Source: Bacillota bacterium (GTDB taxonomy: Bacteria > Bacillota > Clostridia > Oscillospirales > Acutalibacteraceae). Taken from it: a stretch of DNA of 64,000 nt. The first letter of the stretch is position 1. Every line of letters starts with the position of its first letter. The stretch is taken from positions 186,001 to 250,000 of the forward strand of contig JAEZGM010000031.1 in NCBI GenBank assembly GCA_023416955.1, written 5' to 3'. Made by a program: the position numbers and the translations under genes. This document shows positions 17,836 through 27,076 of the stretch, one piece after another. A model generated the notes under the pieces. It had not been told where the DNA came from and searched no databases. It worked only from the letters and a program-made list of their open reading frames with translations.

Positions 17836-19308
17836 TTGAAAATGAAGAAAGTTGTTTCGCTTCTGTGCGCAGTGGCCCTTATGGGAACCACGGCTGCCGG
17901 CTGCGGAAACGGCGGCGCGAGCAGCGCTGCTTCACAAAGCGCATCACAGTCTTCCGCTAAAAGCGGCGATATTCCGACACTGACATGGTGGCTGATCGGA
18001 AACCAGCCTGAAAATCTTCAGGCTGGTCTTGATAAAATCAACGCCTATACTGCGGATAAAATCGGCGTGAAGGTTGATATTAAAGTAGCAGGCTGGGGCG
18101 ACTGGGACCAGAAAGTAAACCAGATTGTCAACACCGGCGAAAAGTTTGATATCATGTTTACTAACTTCACCAAGTACAACAGACAGGTTCAGCAGGGCGC
18201 GTTTGCCGACCTTACTGATTTGGTTCAGAAGGAAACTCCCGACCTGTACAAAATGATTCCCGGCTTGGTTTGGGACGGCGCGAAAGTCAACGGCAAAATC
18301 TATTCCGTTCCGACCTACAAGGATTCTTCCCAAACTCAGTACTGGGTATTTGATGATACCTATGTGAAGAAGTACAATCTTGATGTGGCGAGTATCAAGA
18401 CCATGGACGATCTTGACAAGGCCGTGACCACAATCAAAAAGGGCGAAGGCAAATCTGTTTATCCGATGATTCAGAAACAGGACGACGGATTCCCGGATAC
18501 TTTCAATGATTACGATGATCTGACTCTTGGCTTTAAATTCCTGGGCGTAAAAGTTACCGACCAGAGCCGTAAGGTTGTCGATACTCTTGAGCAGCCTGAC
18601 ATTATGGCAAAGCTGAAGATGATCAACAAATGGTATAAAGAAGGCGTTATCAACCCCGATGCACCTACACTGAAGGACTCCCCCAAGAATAAGATCTTTT
18701 TCTCCGCTCAGGGCTTCCCGGGCGCTGAAATCGGCTGGGCGGCAGACCAGGGCGTTGCCAAGTATGACACTGTTCAGGTTTCTCAGCCGCTGTACAGCAA
18801 CAGCACCATTCAGGGTTCACTGAACGCAATCTCCGCAAACTCCGACCACAAAGTTGAAGCGCTGAAGTTCCTGCAGCTGGTCAATACTGACCAAAAACTG
18901 CGTGACATGTTGGCTTATGGCGTGGAAGGCACTGACTTTAAGTACACCAGCGACAAGGTTGTTAAGCGTCTGACCGACACCTGGGGTATTGGCAACTATG
19001 CAATCGGTTCTTTCTTTGATATGTCCACACAGGAAGGCTCCCCTGCCGACCAGTGGGATCAGGTTAAGAGCCTGAACAACAAGGCAAAGGGTTCTGTTTG
19101 CCTCGGCTTTACCCCTGATACCACCAAGCTGGCTACTGAAATTGCCAACTGCCAGGCAGCATGGGACAAATACCGTTTTGAACTGCTGAACGGTGCTTCT
19201 GATCCTGAAACAACTGTGCCGAAGCTGGTTGCAGAGTTGAAAGCATCCGGTATGGATAAGATCATTACAGAGATGCAGTCCCAGATTGACACAACATTTA
19301 AAAAATAA
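17836..19308 (+). CDS. oligosaccharide-binding lipoprotein (LplA type)
   Basis: About 490 residues. The signal peptide ends in a lipobox (TTAAGC), followed by a Gly/Ser/Ala linker and the mature binding protein. A TTG at 17836 is taken as start because AAAGGAGG lies seven bases upstream; the ATG two codons later is the alternative. Segments such as VNGKIYSVPTYKD and GAEIGWAADQG are characteristic of the large LplA-like binding proteins. It is the third gene of the importer operon. A paralogue is encoded at 29603-31096. Confidence 0.92.
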   Translation: MKMKKVVSLLCAVALMGTTAAGCGNGGASSAASQSASQSSAKSGDIPTLTWWLIGNQPENLQAGLDKINAYTADKIGVKVDIKVAGWGDWDQKVNQIVNTGEKFDIMFTNFTKYNRQVQQGAFADLTDLVQKETPDLYKMIPGLVWDGAKVNGKIYSVPTYKDSSQTQYWVFDDTYVKKYNLDVASIKTMDDLDKAVTTIKKGEGKSVYPMIQKQDDGFPDTFNDYDDLTLGFKFLGVKVTDQSRKVVDTLEQPDIMAKLKMINKWYKEGVINPDAPTLKDSPKNKIFFSAQGFPGAEIGWAADQGVAKYDTVQVSQPLYSNSTIQGSLNAISANSDHKVEALKFLQLVNTDQKLRDMLAYGVEGTDFKYTSDKVVKRLTDTWGIGNYAIGSFFDMSTQEGSPADQWDQVKSLNNKAKGSVCLGFTPDTTKLATEIANCQAAWDKYRFELLNGASDPETTVPKLVAELKASGMDKIITEMQSQIDTTFKK

Positions 19309-19370
19309 GGACCCAAAGGCCTAAGAATCTAAAGTTCCTAAGGACCTAAAGTCTTTTGAAGACTTCTATG

Positions 19371-19406
19371 AAAACCTGAACACAGACAACCTGCTGTTCG
19401 GGTTTT
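19371..19406 (+). terminator. terminator after the LplA-type gene
   Basis: AAAACCTGAAC pairs with GTTCGGGTTTT (one G-U) around a 14-base loop, followed by TTTTC. Upstream, 19315-19352 holds four short near-repeats of CTAAG/CTAAA. Confidence 0.7.
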
Positions 19407-19472
19407 CTTGCAGTAAATGCGGGGTGACCGTCCGGCAGCACGGGCGGTACACCGATGCAGGAGGGGAAGCAA

Positions 19473-20228
19473 ATGTACAAACTGCTGATTGTGGACGACG
19501 AGCCCCAGATTTTAGAGGGCGTAAAATATATGCTTGACTGGAAATCTTACGGGGTAGAGCAGATTGAAACAGCGCTGACTTTCCATGAGGCAATTGACAA
19601 AGCCGTGGAATTTAACCCCGATATCGGTCTGTTCGATGTTTGTATCGGGGAAAAATTCGGCTATGAAATCATCAATCAACTGAATGTGTTGAATTTAAAG
19701 ACGAAGTACATTATGATGAGCGGGTACAGCCGGTTTGAGTATGCGCAGCAGGCGATACGCTGCGGAGCAAAGGACTATCTTATGAAGCCGATTGAGCGTG
19801 AAAAGCTCCGCGCGGCGATTGAAGATATTATTGTGAACGATTTGCACGGAACGCTGGAAAATACGGATGGTGAAGTACCGGATATTGACCCGGTGCTGCA
19901 TGTAAGCCGTGATTCGTTTTCAAACCTGACTTCCCGGATTCTGATGCTTGTTCAGGAGGAATACGGGCAGGATATCAGCCTGAAATCCATCGCCCAAAGA
20001 TTTAAAATGAACAGCACCTATCTGGGGCAGATTTTCCTGAAGGAAACCGATATGAAGTTTTCCCGCTATCTGCTCGCTTACCGTATGATCCGCGTGAAAG
20101 ATATGATTATTAATACAGACGATAAAATTTCCTATATTGCCTGCGTTGGCGGATTTTCAAACCCCAACCATTTTTACACACAGTTTCATGAGTATTATCA
20201 CTGTTCCCCGACGGATTTGAGAAATTAA
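19473..20228 (+). CDS. AraC-type response regulator (YesN-like), no adjacent kinase
   Basis: About 251 residues: an N-terminal receiver domain (about 1-120; LLIVDDEPQ acidic pocket, phospho-acceptor Asp in LFDVCIGE, Lys in YLMKP), a linker, and a C-terminal AraC-type double helix-turn-helix (about 155-250, ending SPTDLRN). The ATG at 19473 follows GGAGGGG. No histidine kinase adjoins it; the nearest is at 27077. It is a close paralogue of the regulator at 28801, so one kinase may serve both. It likely controls the importer or glycosidase genes. Confidence 0.92.
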   Translation: MYKLLIVDDEPQILEGVKYMLDWKSYGVEQIETALTFHEAIDKAVEFNPDIGLFDVCIGEKFGYEIINQLNVLNLKTKYIMMSGYSRFEYAQQAIRCGAKDYLMKPIEREKLRAAIEDIIVNDLHGTLENTDGEVPDIDPVLHVSRDSFSNLTSRILMLVQEEYGQDISLKSIAQRFKMNSTYLGQIFLKETDMKFSRYLLAYRMIRVKDMIINTDDKISYIACVGGFSNPNHFYTQFHEYYHCSPTDLRN

Positions 20229-20290
20229 CTATTGGCAGACGGCGAAAATCCGCCGCCGCATATTTCAGAGTATAGAATGAGGTTGACACT

Positions 20291-21280
20291 ATGAGTAAAA
20301 TCCTTGGTAAAGAACTGAAGAATATTCCCTGGCAGGAAAAGCCGGCAGATTGCCGGGAGCCGGTCTGGCGTTATACAGCGAACCCGATTATTCCGCGCAA
20401 TGCGATTCCGTCGTCCAACAGCGTGTTCAACAGCGCGGTTGTGCCGTTCGGGCCTGGATTTGCCGGCCTGTTCCGCTGCGACAGCCGCTCGGTCAGCATG
20501 GATCTGTTTGCAGGATTCAGCCCCGACGGCATAAACTGGACGATTGAACACGAGCCGATTCATTTCGAGGGCGACCCGGAAATTACCCGCAGGGAATACC
20601 GCTATGATCCGCGCGTCTGCTTTATTGAGGATCGTTACTACATTACATGGTGCAACGGTTACCACGGGCCGACGATCGGCGTTGGTTACACCTTTGATTT
20701 CAAGACGTTCTATCAGCTTGAAAATGCATTCCTGCCCTACAACCGCAACGGCGTGCTGTTCCCGCGCAAAATCAACGGTGTATACGCAATGCTCAGCCGC
20801 CCGAGTGACACCGGTCATACCCCGTTCGGCGACATTTTCTGCAGCCAGAGCCCCGATTTGACTTATTGGGGCAAGCACCGCTGGGTGATGGGTACAATCG
20901 ACGGCGACGCGTCCGCATGGCAGAGCAAAAAAATCGGCCCGGGCCCGATTCCGATTGAAACCGACGAGGGCTGGTTGCTGATTTACCACGGTGTTATCAA
21001 CACCTGCAACGGTTTTGTATATCGCATAGGCTGCGCACTTCTGGACAGCGACGAGCCCTGGAAGGTAAAGGCGCGTTCACGCAATTACATCCTCGGGCCG
21101 CAGGAGCTGTATGAATGCGTCGGAGATGTGCCGAATGTTACGTTTCCATGTGCGGCGCTCGCGGATACAGCCACAGGAAGAATTGCGGTTTACTACGGCT
21201 GTGCCGACACCGTAACCGGCCTTGCCTTCACCACGGTGGATACACTGCTGAATTATATGAAAGAAAATCCGCTGGACTAA
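20291..21280 (+). CDS. GH130 beta-mannoside phosphorylase
   Basis: The 329-residue enzyme belongs to glycoside hydrolase family 130, judged by the five-bladed propeller sequence pattern: NPIIPRNAIPSSNSVFNSA at the start, YDPRV at about 105-109 with the conserved Asp, ITWCNGYHGP, and GWLLIYHG. Characterised members phosphorolyse Man-beta-1,4-linked disaccharides or oligosaccharides, including Man-GlcNAc from N-glycans, releasing mannose 1-phosphate. No signal peptide, so cytoplasmic. The alpha-mannosidase gene follows after 18 bases, which favours N-glycan or mannoside breakdown. The exact acceptor is not decidable by eye. Confidence 0.88.
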   Translation: MSKILGKELKNIPWQEKPADCREPVWRYTANPIIPRNAIPSSNSVFNSAVVPFGPGFAGLFRCDSRSVSMDLFAGFSPDGINWTIEHEPIHFEGDPEITRREYRYDPRVCFIEDRYYITWCNGYHGPTIGVGYTFDFKTFYQLENAFLPYNRNGVLFPRKINGVYAMLSRPSDTGHTPFGDIFCSQSPDLTYWGKHRWVMGTIDGDASAWQSKKIGPGPIPIETDEGWLLIYHGVINTCNGFVYRIGCALLDSDEPWKVKARSRNYILGPQELYECVGDVPNVTFPCAALADTATGRIAVYYGCADTVTGLAFTTVDTLLNYMKENPLD

Positions 21281-21298
21281 CCTACAAGGGGGAAAATC

Positions 21299-24200
21299 AT
21301 GATATTTGCGAAAGAGCGAGCGGAAGTAATCTGCGCGCAGATGAAGAAATTCGAAAAAGTATGGCATACGGAGCTTTCTGACTGGCAAATGAAAAAAGGC
21401 AACTTCCTGCGTCCGGCGGACGCGGACGCCGCAGCCGAACCGTGGCAGAGCTTTGACAGCCGCACCATGCACTGGTACGGTCCGGACGAGCACTACTGGT
21501 TCCGTGCGGATTACACCGTGCCCGAATCGCAAGCGGGCAAGCCGCTGTGGATGCTTGTACGCACTCAAATTGATGAGTGGGACGACGGCAAAAACCCGCA
21601 GTTCCTGCTTTTTGTGGACGGCAACATGACGCAGGGGCTTGATATGAACCACCGCGAGGTGCTGCTGACCGGGTCGGCAGAAGCCGGTAAAACCTACCGC
21701 CTTGACCTGCAGTCCTACACCGGCACGCTTCATACGGAGTTTCAGCTGCTGGGTGAAATCGCGGAAATCAACGAGTCCGTGCGCGGACTTTATTACGACC
21801 TGCAGATTCCGCTTTGGGCATTCGACAGAATGGATCCGAAAGATAAAATCCGCATCGACATCGAAACAGTTTTGAATGACACGATCAATCTTCTCGACCT
21901 GCGCCAGATTTACTCCAAGGCATTTTATGAGTCTGTGGAAGCAGCGCGCGCCTACATCGGCCAGAAGCTGTATACCGATATGGCCGGCTGGGATGATGTT
22001 GTCGCGACCTGCATCGGCCATACCCACATCGACGTGGCCTGGTGGTGGACGGTCGAGCAGACGCGTGAAAAAGTTGCGCGCAGCTTTGCAACCGTTCTAA
22101 AGCTTATGGACGAATATCCGGAGTATAAATTCATGTCCAGCCAGCCGCAGCTTTACACGTTTGTAAAGGAACGTTACCCTGAGCTTTACGCGAAGATTAA
22201 GGAACGCATTCAAGAAGGCCGTTGGGAGCCGGAGGGCGGTATGTGGCTGGAAGCGGACTGCAACCTGACTTCCGGCGAATCGCTGGTGCGCCAGTTCATG
22301 TACGGCAAGCGGTTCTTTAAAGAAGAGTTCGGCGTTGACAACCGCGTCCTCTGGCTGCCGGACGTATTTGGTTACTCCGGCGCGCTGCCGCAGATTATGA
22401 AAAAATCCGGTATTGACTATTTCATGACCACAAAACTTTCCTGGAACCAGTTCAACAAGGTGCCGAACGACACGCTTCTTTGGGAAGGAATCGACGGCTC
22501 AAAGGTGCTGACGCATTTTATTTCCACACTGGGGGTGGGGCAAAGCACCGAAAAATTCTTCACCACCTACAACGGTATGCTGCACCCGGACGCGATCATG
22601 GGCGGCTGGGAGCGTTATCAGAATAAAGAAATGAATAACGACATCCTGATTTCCTACGGTTACGGCGACGGCGGCGGCGGACCCACCCGCACGATGCTGG
22701 AAACCGGACGCCGCATGGAAAAGGGCGTGCGCGGCATTCCCAAGGTGCGCCAGGAGTTTTCGGGGCGTTACTTTGAAGAGCTGGAAGAGCGCGTGAAAGA
22801 CAGCAAGCGCCTATCCACTTGGACGGGAGAATTCTATTTCGAGTACCACCGCGGTACTTACACTTCCATGGCGCGCAACAAACGCGCAAACCGCAAGAGC
22901 GAGCTGATGCTGATGGACCTTGAGCTTTTTTCCGTGCTTGCGCGGGATTACGGCGTTGCGTACCCGGCAGAAGAACTGGAGGGTATGTGGAAAACGGTTC
23001 TGCTGAACCAATTCCACGACATTCTGCCCGGCTCCTCCATTCACGAGGTTTACGAGGTTACCAAAAAGGAATATGAGCAATTGAGCGAGCAGTGCGGCAG
23101 TCTGATCGAGGAGCGGAAAGCCGCGCTGACCAAAAAGGGCGACGCGGTGACTGTTTACAATACGCTGGGCTTTACCCGTGACGACGTGGTCAGCCTTGGC
23201 AGCTGCGGCGCGAAAGCGCTTGCGGACGAAACCGGCGCGGTTTACCCCGTTCAGCAGACGGAAGACGGCGCGGTAGTTTATCTGCGTGGAATCCCTTCCA
23301 AGGGTTGGAAGTCTTTTCAGGCAGTGGACGCGCCCGAAGCCGCTTCGCCGTTCACCATCACGGAAAATGGCGTGGAAACACCGTTCTACCGCATTCGCTT
23401 TGATGAAAACGGAAACATCGCTTCCCTGTTTGACAAGGAAAATGCCCGTGAAATCGCGCAGCAGGGACGCAGCCTGAATCAGCTGCGTGTGTTCGAGGAC
23501 AAGCCGATCTACTACGACAACTGGGACATTGATGTTTTCTATCAAGAGAAGTACTGGGATGTTAACGAAAAGACCGTTATGCGCTGGGTTGAAAACGGCC
23601 CGGTCGAAGCGGTGCTTGAAATCGAGCGTCCTTACTCCCAGTCCCTGATCCGCCAGTCCATCCATTTTTACGCGGATTCCCGCCGGATTGATTTCGTCAC
23701 CTATGTGGACTGGCACGAAAACCAGCACTTGCTGAAAGTATTGTTCCCGTGCGACGTTCATACGGACGAAGCTTCTTTTGACATTCAGTTTGGAAATGTC
23801 ACAAGAAAAACCCACACGAATACCAGTTGGGATATGGCGCGCTTTGAAAGCTGCGGTCATAAGTGGGCGGACGTTTCGGAAGGCGGCTACGGGGTGGCGC
23901 TGATGAACGACTGCAAGTACGGGCACTCCGCGCACGAGGGCGAAATTGACCTGACGCTGATCAAATCCGGCATTGAGCCGAATGCAACCACTGACCAGGA
24001 AGAGCATTGGTTCACCTATTCGCTCTACCCCCATGCCGGTGCGTGGAAGCAGTCCGACGTGCCGCAGGCAGCCTTTTGCCTGAACCAGCCCGCAGTTGTG
24101 GTGCAGGGCGGCGCTGCCGGGGAATCTTTCTCCTTTGCTTCGGTTGACCATGATAACGTGGTGCTGGAAACCGTGAAAAAGGCGGAAAACGGCGAAGGGG

Positions 24201-24388
24201 TGATCCTGCGCGTTTATGAAAACCGCAACGCGCGCACGGCGGCGACGGTTACGCTAAGCAAAAAACCAAGCAGCGTAACCGAATGCGATCTTCTGGAGAA
24301 TGTGACCGAAGCGGTTCACTGCGAAGGAAACCGTTTCAGCTTTACGATTCAGCCTTATGAAATTAAGACATTTCTGGTTGAATTCTAA
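21299..24388 (+). CDS. GH38 alpha-mannosidase
   Basis: The 1029-residue enzyme shows the GH38 landmarks: GHTHIDVAWWW (about 240-250) supplies zinc-binding His and Asp, and WLPDVFGYSGALPQI (about 351-365) contains the catalytic nucleophile Asp. An N-terminal beta domain precedes the catalytic domain and a large C-terminal beta-sandwich follows. No signal peptide, hence intracellular. Family members cut terminal alpha-1,2/1,3/1,6 mannose; SpGH38 of pneumococcus acts on N-glycan arms. AAGGGGG precedes the ATG. It is cotranscribed with GH130. Confidence 0.95.
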   Translation: MIFAKERAEVICAQMKKFEKVWHTELSDWQMKKGNFLRPADADAAAEPWQSFDSRTMHWYGPDEHYWFRADYTVPESQAGKPLWMLVRTQIDEWDDGKNPQFLLFVDGNMTQGLDMNHREVLLTGSAEAGKTYRLDLQSYTGTLHTEFQLLGEIAEINESVRGLYYDLQIPLWAFDRMDPKDKIRIDIETVLNDTINLLDLRQIYSKAFYESVEAARAYIGQKLYTDMAGWDDVVATCIGHTHIDVAWWWTVEQTREKVARSFATVLKLMDEYPEYKFMSSQPQLYTFVKERYPELYAKIKERIQEGRWEPEGGMWLEADCNLTSGESLVRQFMYGKRFFKEEFGVDNRVLWLPDVFGYSGALPQIMKKSGIDYFMTTKLSWNQFNKVPNDTLLWEGIDGSKVLTHFISTLGVGQSTEKFFTTYNGMLHPDAIMGGWERYQNKEMNNDILISYGYGDGGGGPTRTMLETGRRMEKGVRGIPKVRQEFSGRYFEELEERVKDSKRLSTWTGEFYFEYHRGTYTSMARNKRANRKSELMLMDLELFSVLARDYGVAYPAEELEGMWKTVLLNQFHDILPGSSIHEVYEVTKKEYEQLSEQCGSLIEERKAALTKKGDAVTVYNTLGFTRDDVVSLGSCGAKALADETGAVYPVQQTEDGAVVYLRGIPSKGWKSFQAVDAPEAASPFTITENGVETPFYRIRFDENGNIASLFDKENAREIAQQGRSLNQLRVFEDKPIYYDNWDIDVFYQEKYWDVNEKTVMRWVENGPVEAVLEIERPYSQSLIRQSIHFYADSRRIDFVTYVDWHENQHLLKVLFPCDVHTDEASFDIQFGNVTRKTHTNTSWDMARFESCGHKWADVSEGGYGVALMNDCKYGHSAHEGEIDLTLIKSGIEPNATTDQEEHWFTYSLYPHAGAWKQSDVPQAAFCLNQPAVVVQGGAAGESFSFASVDHDNVVLETVKKAENGEGVILRVYENRNARTAATVTLSKKPSSVTECDLLENVTEAVHCEGNRFSFTIQPYEIKTFLVEF

Positions 24389-24444
24389 TGGTGATGACTG
24401 ACCGGAGTATCATTGATTTATTTGCACAGTAAATGCTTTGCCGA

Positions 24445-24480
24445 ATCCCGCGCCCTTGAAAAGAAGGGTGCGGGATTTTT
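24445..24480 (+). terminator. terminator between GH38 and GH3
   Basis: ATCCCGCGCCCTT pairs with AAGGGTGCGGGAT (one G-U/mismatch) around six bases, followed by five T. It ends less than 20 bases before the GH3 start, so GH3 must rely on readthrough or antitermination. Confidence 0.8.
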
Positions 24481-24497
24481 AGAAAGGAATGTGGAGA

Positions 24498-26765
24498 TTG
24501 GAAGCTTATCAAAACGTTGAATTAACGCCGGAGGAGCGTGCGAAAGACCTGCTGAGCCGGATGACGCTTCGGGAAAAAGTCGGTCAGCTAAACCAGCGCC
24601 TTTACGGCTTCACGGGCTATGAACGGCGCGGGGAGGAAATCATTCCGTCCGCCGAGCTGGAAGAGGAGGCGGCGCGCTATGGCGGCATTGGGGTGCTGTA
24701 CGGACTGTACCGCGCGGATCCTTGGTCAAAGCGCGATGAAAAAACAGGAATCCCGCCGCGTTTGGCGCGCCGTGCCTACAACGCGGTGCAGCGCAGCGTA
24801 CTCAAGCATTCCCGGTTAAAAATTCCGGTTCTGATGAGCAGCGAATGCCCGCACGGGCACCAGGCGGTCGGGGGGTACCTGCTTCCGGTGAATCTGTGTA
24901 TCGGCGCAACGTGGAACCCCGATTTGCTGAAAGACGCGTTTTCTGTTTGTGCCCGGCAAATGAACGGGGTGGGCGTTGACCTTGCGCTGATTTCGGTGCT
25001 GGACGTTCTGCGCGACCCGCGCTGGGGGCGCAGCGAGGAGTGTTACGGTGAAGACCCGTTTTTAAGCGCGCGCATGGCGGAATCGGCGGTGCACGGCTGT
25101 CAGGAAAACGGCGTGTCGGCTGTGGCGAAGCATTTCTGCGCACAGGGCGAAGGCAAAGGGGGCGTTAACGCGAGCGCCGCTTCCATCGGCCCGCGCGAGC
25201 TGCGCGAAATTCATGTTCCGTCCGCCGCTGCCTGCTGCCGGGCGGGCGTTGCGGGAATCATGGCGGCGTACAACGAAATCGACGGCGTGCCCTGCCACGC
25301 GAATCCGGGACTGCTGAACGGAATCCTCCGTGAGGAGCTGGGTTTTGACGGAATTGTGATGGCGGACGGTACAGCGGTTGATCGACTTGACGTTGTAACC
25401 GGCGACACGGTGAAGTCCGGCGCGCTTGCGCTGCGTTCCGGTGTGGACGTAAGCCTGTGGGATATGGGCTTCTCTCATCTGGAAGAGGCAGTGCAAAGCG
25501 GATATGTATCGGAAGAGCGGGTGGACGAAGCGGTGCTGCGCGTGTTGAAGCTGAAGTTTGCGCGCGGCCTGTTTGAACACCCCTATCTGGACGAAAGCGC
25601 CGAAACCGAAGAATTTACCTACACGGCGTATCCGCAGTCGCTGGAGCTGGCGCGTCAGGGCGTGGTTCTGCTAAAAAACGAGAATGCGCTGCTGCCGCTG
25701 AATCCAAGGCGGTATGCGCGTATCGCGGTAATCGGGCCGAATGCCGACGACCGGTACGCACAAATCGGTGATTACAGCCCGCCTGTGCCCGCGCAGGATG
25801 CCGTTACCGTGCTGCAAGGTCTGGAAGAACTTGCCGGGGGGCAGGTGCGGTACGCGCGCGGATGCGGCCTGTTTGACGGAAGCGACGCGGAGTTGGAAGC
25901 AGCGGTTTCTTTGGCCGTGCAAAGTGATTTGGTGGTCTTTGTTCCGGGCGGCTCCTCCAGCCGGTTTTCGTCTGCCAATTTCGATATAAACGGCGCCGCT
26001 CTGGTGGACGGCCCGCTGCAAATGGACTGCGGGGAGGGTGTGGACTGCGCCGATCTGCGGCTTTGCGGCCGGCAGGAAGAGCTTTTCTCGCGGCTCTCCG
26101 CGCTCGGTAAACCGATCGTTACTGTGCTCATCGGCGGGCGCCCTTACGCGGTGCCGGAAATCGCACAGGGCAGCAGCGCGTTCCTCACAGCGTTCTATCC
26201 GGGGCCGATGGGCGGGCGCGCAATCGCGCAGATTTTATTCGGGACTTCGGAACCTGCGGGGCGGCTTCCGGTTTCCATGCCGCGCGCCAGCGGGCAGCTG
26301 CCTGTTTATTATAATCCGCGTGACTCCTACCACGCGATGGGATACCACGATTTACCCGACACGCCACTGTATGCCTTTGGCGACGGACTTTCCTATACGG
26401 ACTTTGCCTGTGAGAATGTTTCTCTTTCATCAGACGCAATTCAGGTCGATACATTGAAGAACAACCCTGTCACCGTCGCTTTCAGAATACGGAACACGGG
26501 CGCGCGTGCGGGTTGGACGGTGCCGTCACTCTATATCCACGGGCTGACGGGCTCTGTTGTACGCAGGCGAAAAGAGCTGAAGGCGTTTGGAAAGCGCTTC
26601 CTTCAGCCCGGCGAAACCGCTGAGTTCACATTCCGGATTGGGGAAGAGGAACTGGCAATCTGGAATGATCAAATGCGGTTCGCGGCGGAACCCGGCGCCG
26701 TACAGCTGGTGCTGGAGGACGGCGGAAAACGCCTGTGGGAAGCACAGCTTATTCTTGAAAAATAA
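24498..26765 (+). CDS. GH3 beta-glycosidase
   Basis: About 755 residues in the bacterial GH3 layout: a TIM-barrel with KHFCAQGEG, then GFDGIVMADGTAVD (about 285-298), where the Asp is the likely nucleophile, an alpha/beta sandwich domain (about 390-630) and a C-terminal fibronectin-III-like domain. No signal peptide. Specificity (beta-glucoside, xyloside or N-acetylglucosaminide) is not evident. Start uncertain: the ATG at 24489 abuts AAAGGA with no spacing, so the TTG at 24498, nine bases from that site, is preferred. Located just after a terminator. Confidence 0.9.
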   Translation: MEAYQNVELTPEERAKDLLSRMTLREKVGQLNQRLYGFTGYERRGEEIIPSAELEEEAARYGGIGVLYGLYRADPWSKRDEKTGIPPRLARRAYNAVQRSVLKHSRLKIPVLMSSECPHGHQAVGGYLLPVNLCIGATWNPDLLKDAFSVCARQMNGVGVDLALISVLDVLRDPRWGRSEECYGEDPFLSARMAESAVHGCQENGVSAVAKHFCAQGEGKGGVNASAASIGPRELREIHVPSAAACCRAGVAGIMAAYNEIDGVPCHANPGLLNGILREELGFDGIVMADGTAVDRLDVVTGDTVKSGALALRSGVDVSLWDMGFSHLEEAVQSGYVSEERVDEAVLRVLKLKFARGLFEHPYLDESAETEEFTYTAYPQSLELARQGVVLLKNENALLPLNPRRYARIAVIGPNADDRYAQIGDYSPPVPAQDAVTVLQGLEELAGGQVRYARGCGLFDGSDAELEAAVSLAVQSDLVVFVPGGSSSRFSSANFDINGAALVDGPLQMDCGEGVDCADLRLCGRQEELFSRLSALGKPIVTVLIGGRPYAVPEIAQGSSAFLTAFYPGPMGGRAIAQILFGTSEPAGRLPVSMPRASGQLPVYYNPRDSYHAMGYHDLPDTPLYAFGDGLSYTDFACENVSLSSDAIQVDTLKNNPVTVAFRIRNTGARAGWTVPSLYIHGLTGSVVRRRKELKAFGKRFLQPGETAEFTFRIGEEELAIWNDQMRFAAEPGAVQLVLEDGGKRLWEAQLILEK

Positions 26766-26785
26766 ATAGCGCACATCGTTGATTT

Positions 26786-26815
26786 TGCAGAGAAGGCGCG
26801 TGCAGAGAAGGCGCG
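26786..26815 (+). repeat. 15-bp exact tandem duplication
   Basis: TGCAGAGAAGGCGCG occurs twice head to tail (26786-26800 and 26801-26815) just after the GH3 gene. Probably a slippage product. Confidence 0.9.
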
Positions 26816-26846
26816 TATTGAACCGTTTTTGTTTTGCACTGCAATG

Positions 26847-27024
26847 TGATATAATAGTCTCAAACCACAGTTTAAGCCATTGGAAAATTTGCCGAGCGGC
26901 GCTTCTTCCGCTGCTGCTGTGTCAGCGCAAATTTTAAATAAGGTTATGATTTAATAGTCTCAAACCTACCGGATTGAGACCATGGGATTGATAAATAGTC
27001 TTAACCCTAGGGATTGAGCCCATT
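26847..27024 (+). promoter_or_regulatory. extended -10 promoter and three imperfect ~37-bp repeats upstream of the histidine kinase
   Basis: TGATATAAT (26847-26855) is an extended -10 element. It forms the start of the first of three imperfect repeats (26848-26883, 26948-26985, 26990-27024), each reading GATWWAATAGTCTYAAMCC followed within about 12 bases by TTTAAG or ATTGAG and then CCAT. In the second copy GTCTCAAACC and GGATTGAGAC form a hairpin or dyad. The spacing (100 and about 42 bases) is irregular. This is the only notable content of the 311-base gap before the kinase gene. Confidence 0.6.
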
Positions 27025-27076
27025 TCCGAACTGTGGAAAAGGGATCATAATACGGGAGAAACGGGAGGGGTGAAGC

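Noticed and set aside
22811..24151. 446-codon frame antisense to GH38
   Set aside because: It mirrors the codon periodicity of the GH38 gene and shows no domain motif or ribosome site.
26847..27024. CRISPR array ahead of the histidine kinase
   Set aside because: The three units are imperfect, spaced 100 and about 42 bases apart, the last two nearly adjacent without a spacer, and no cas genes are present.
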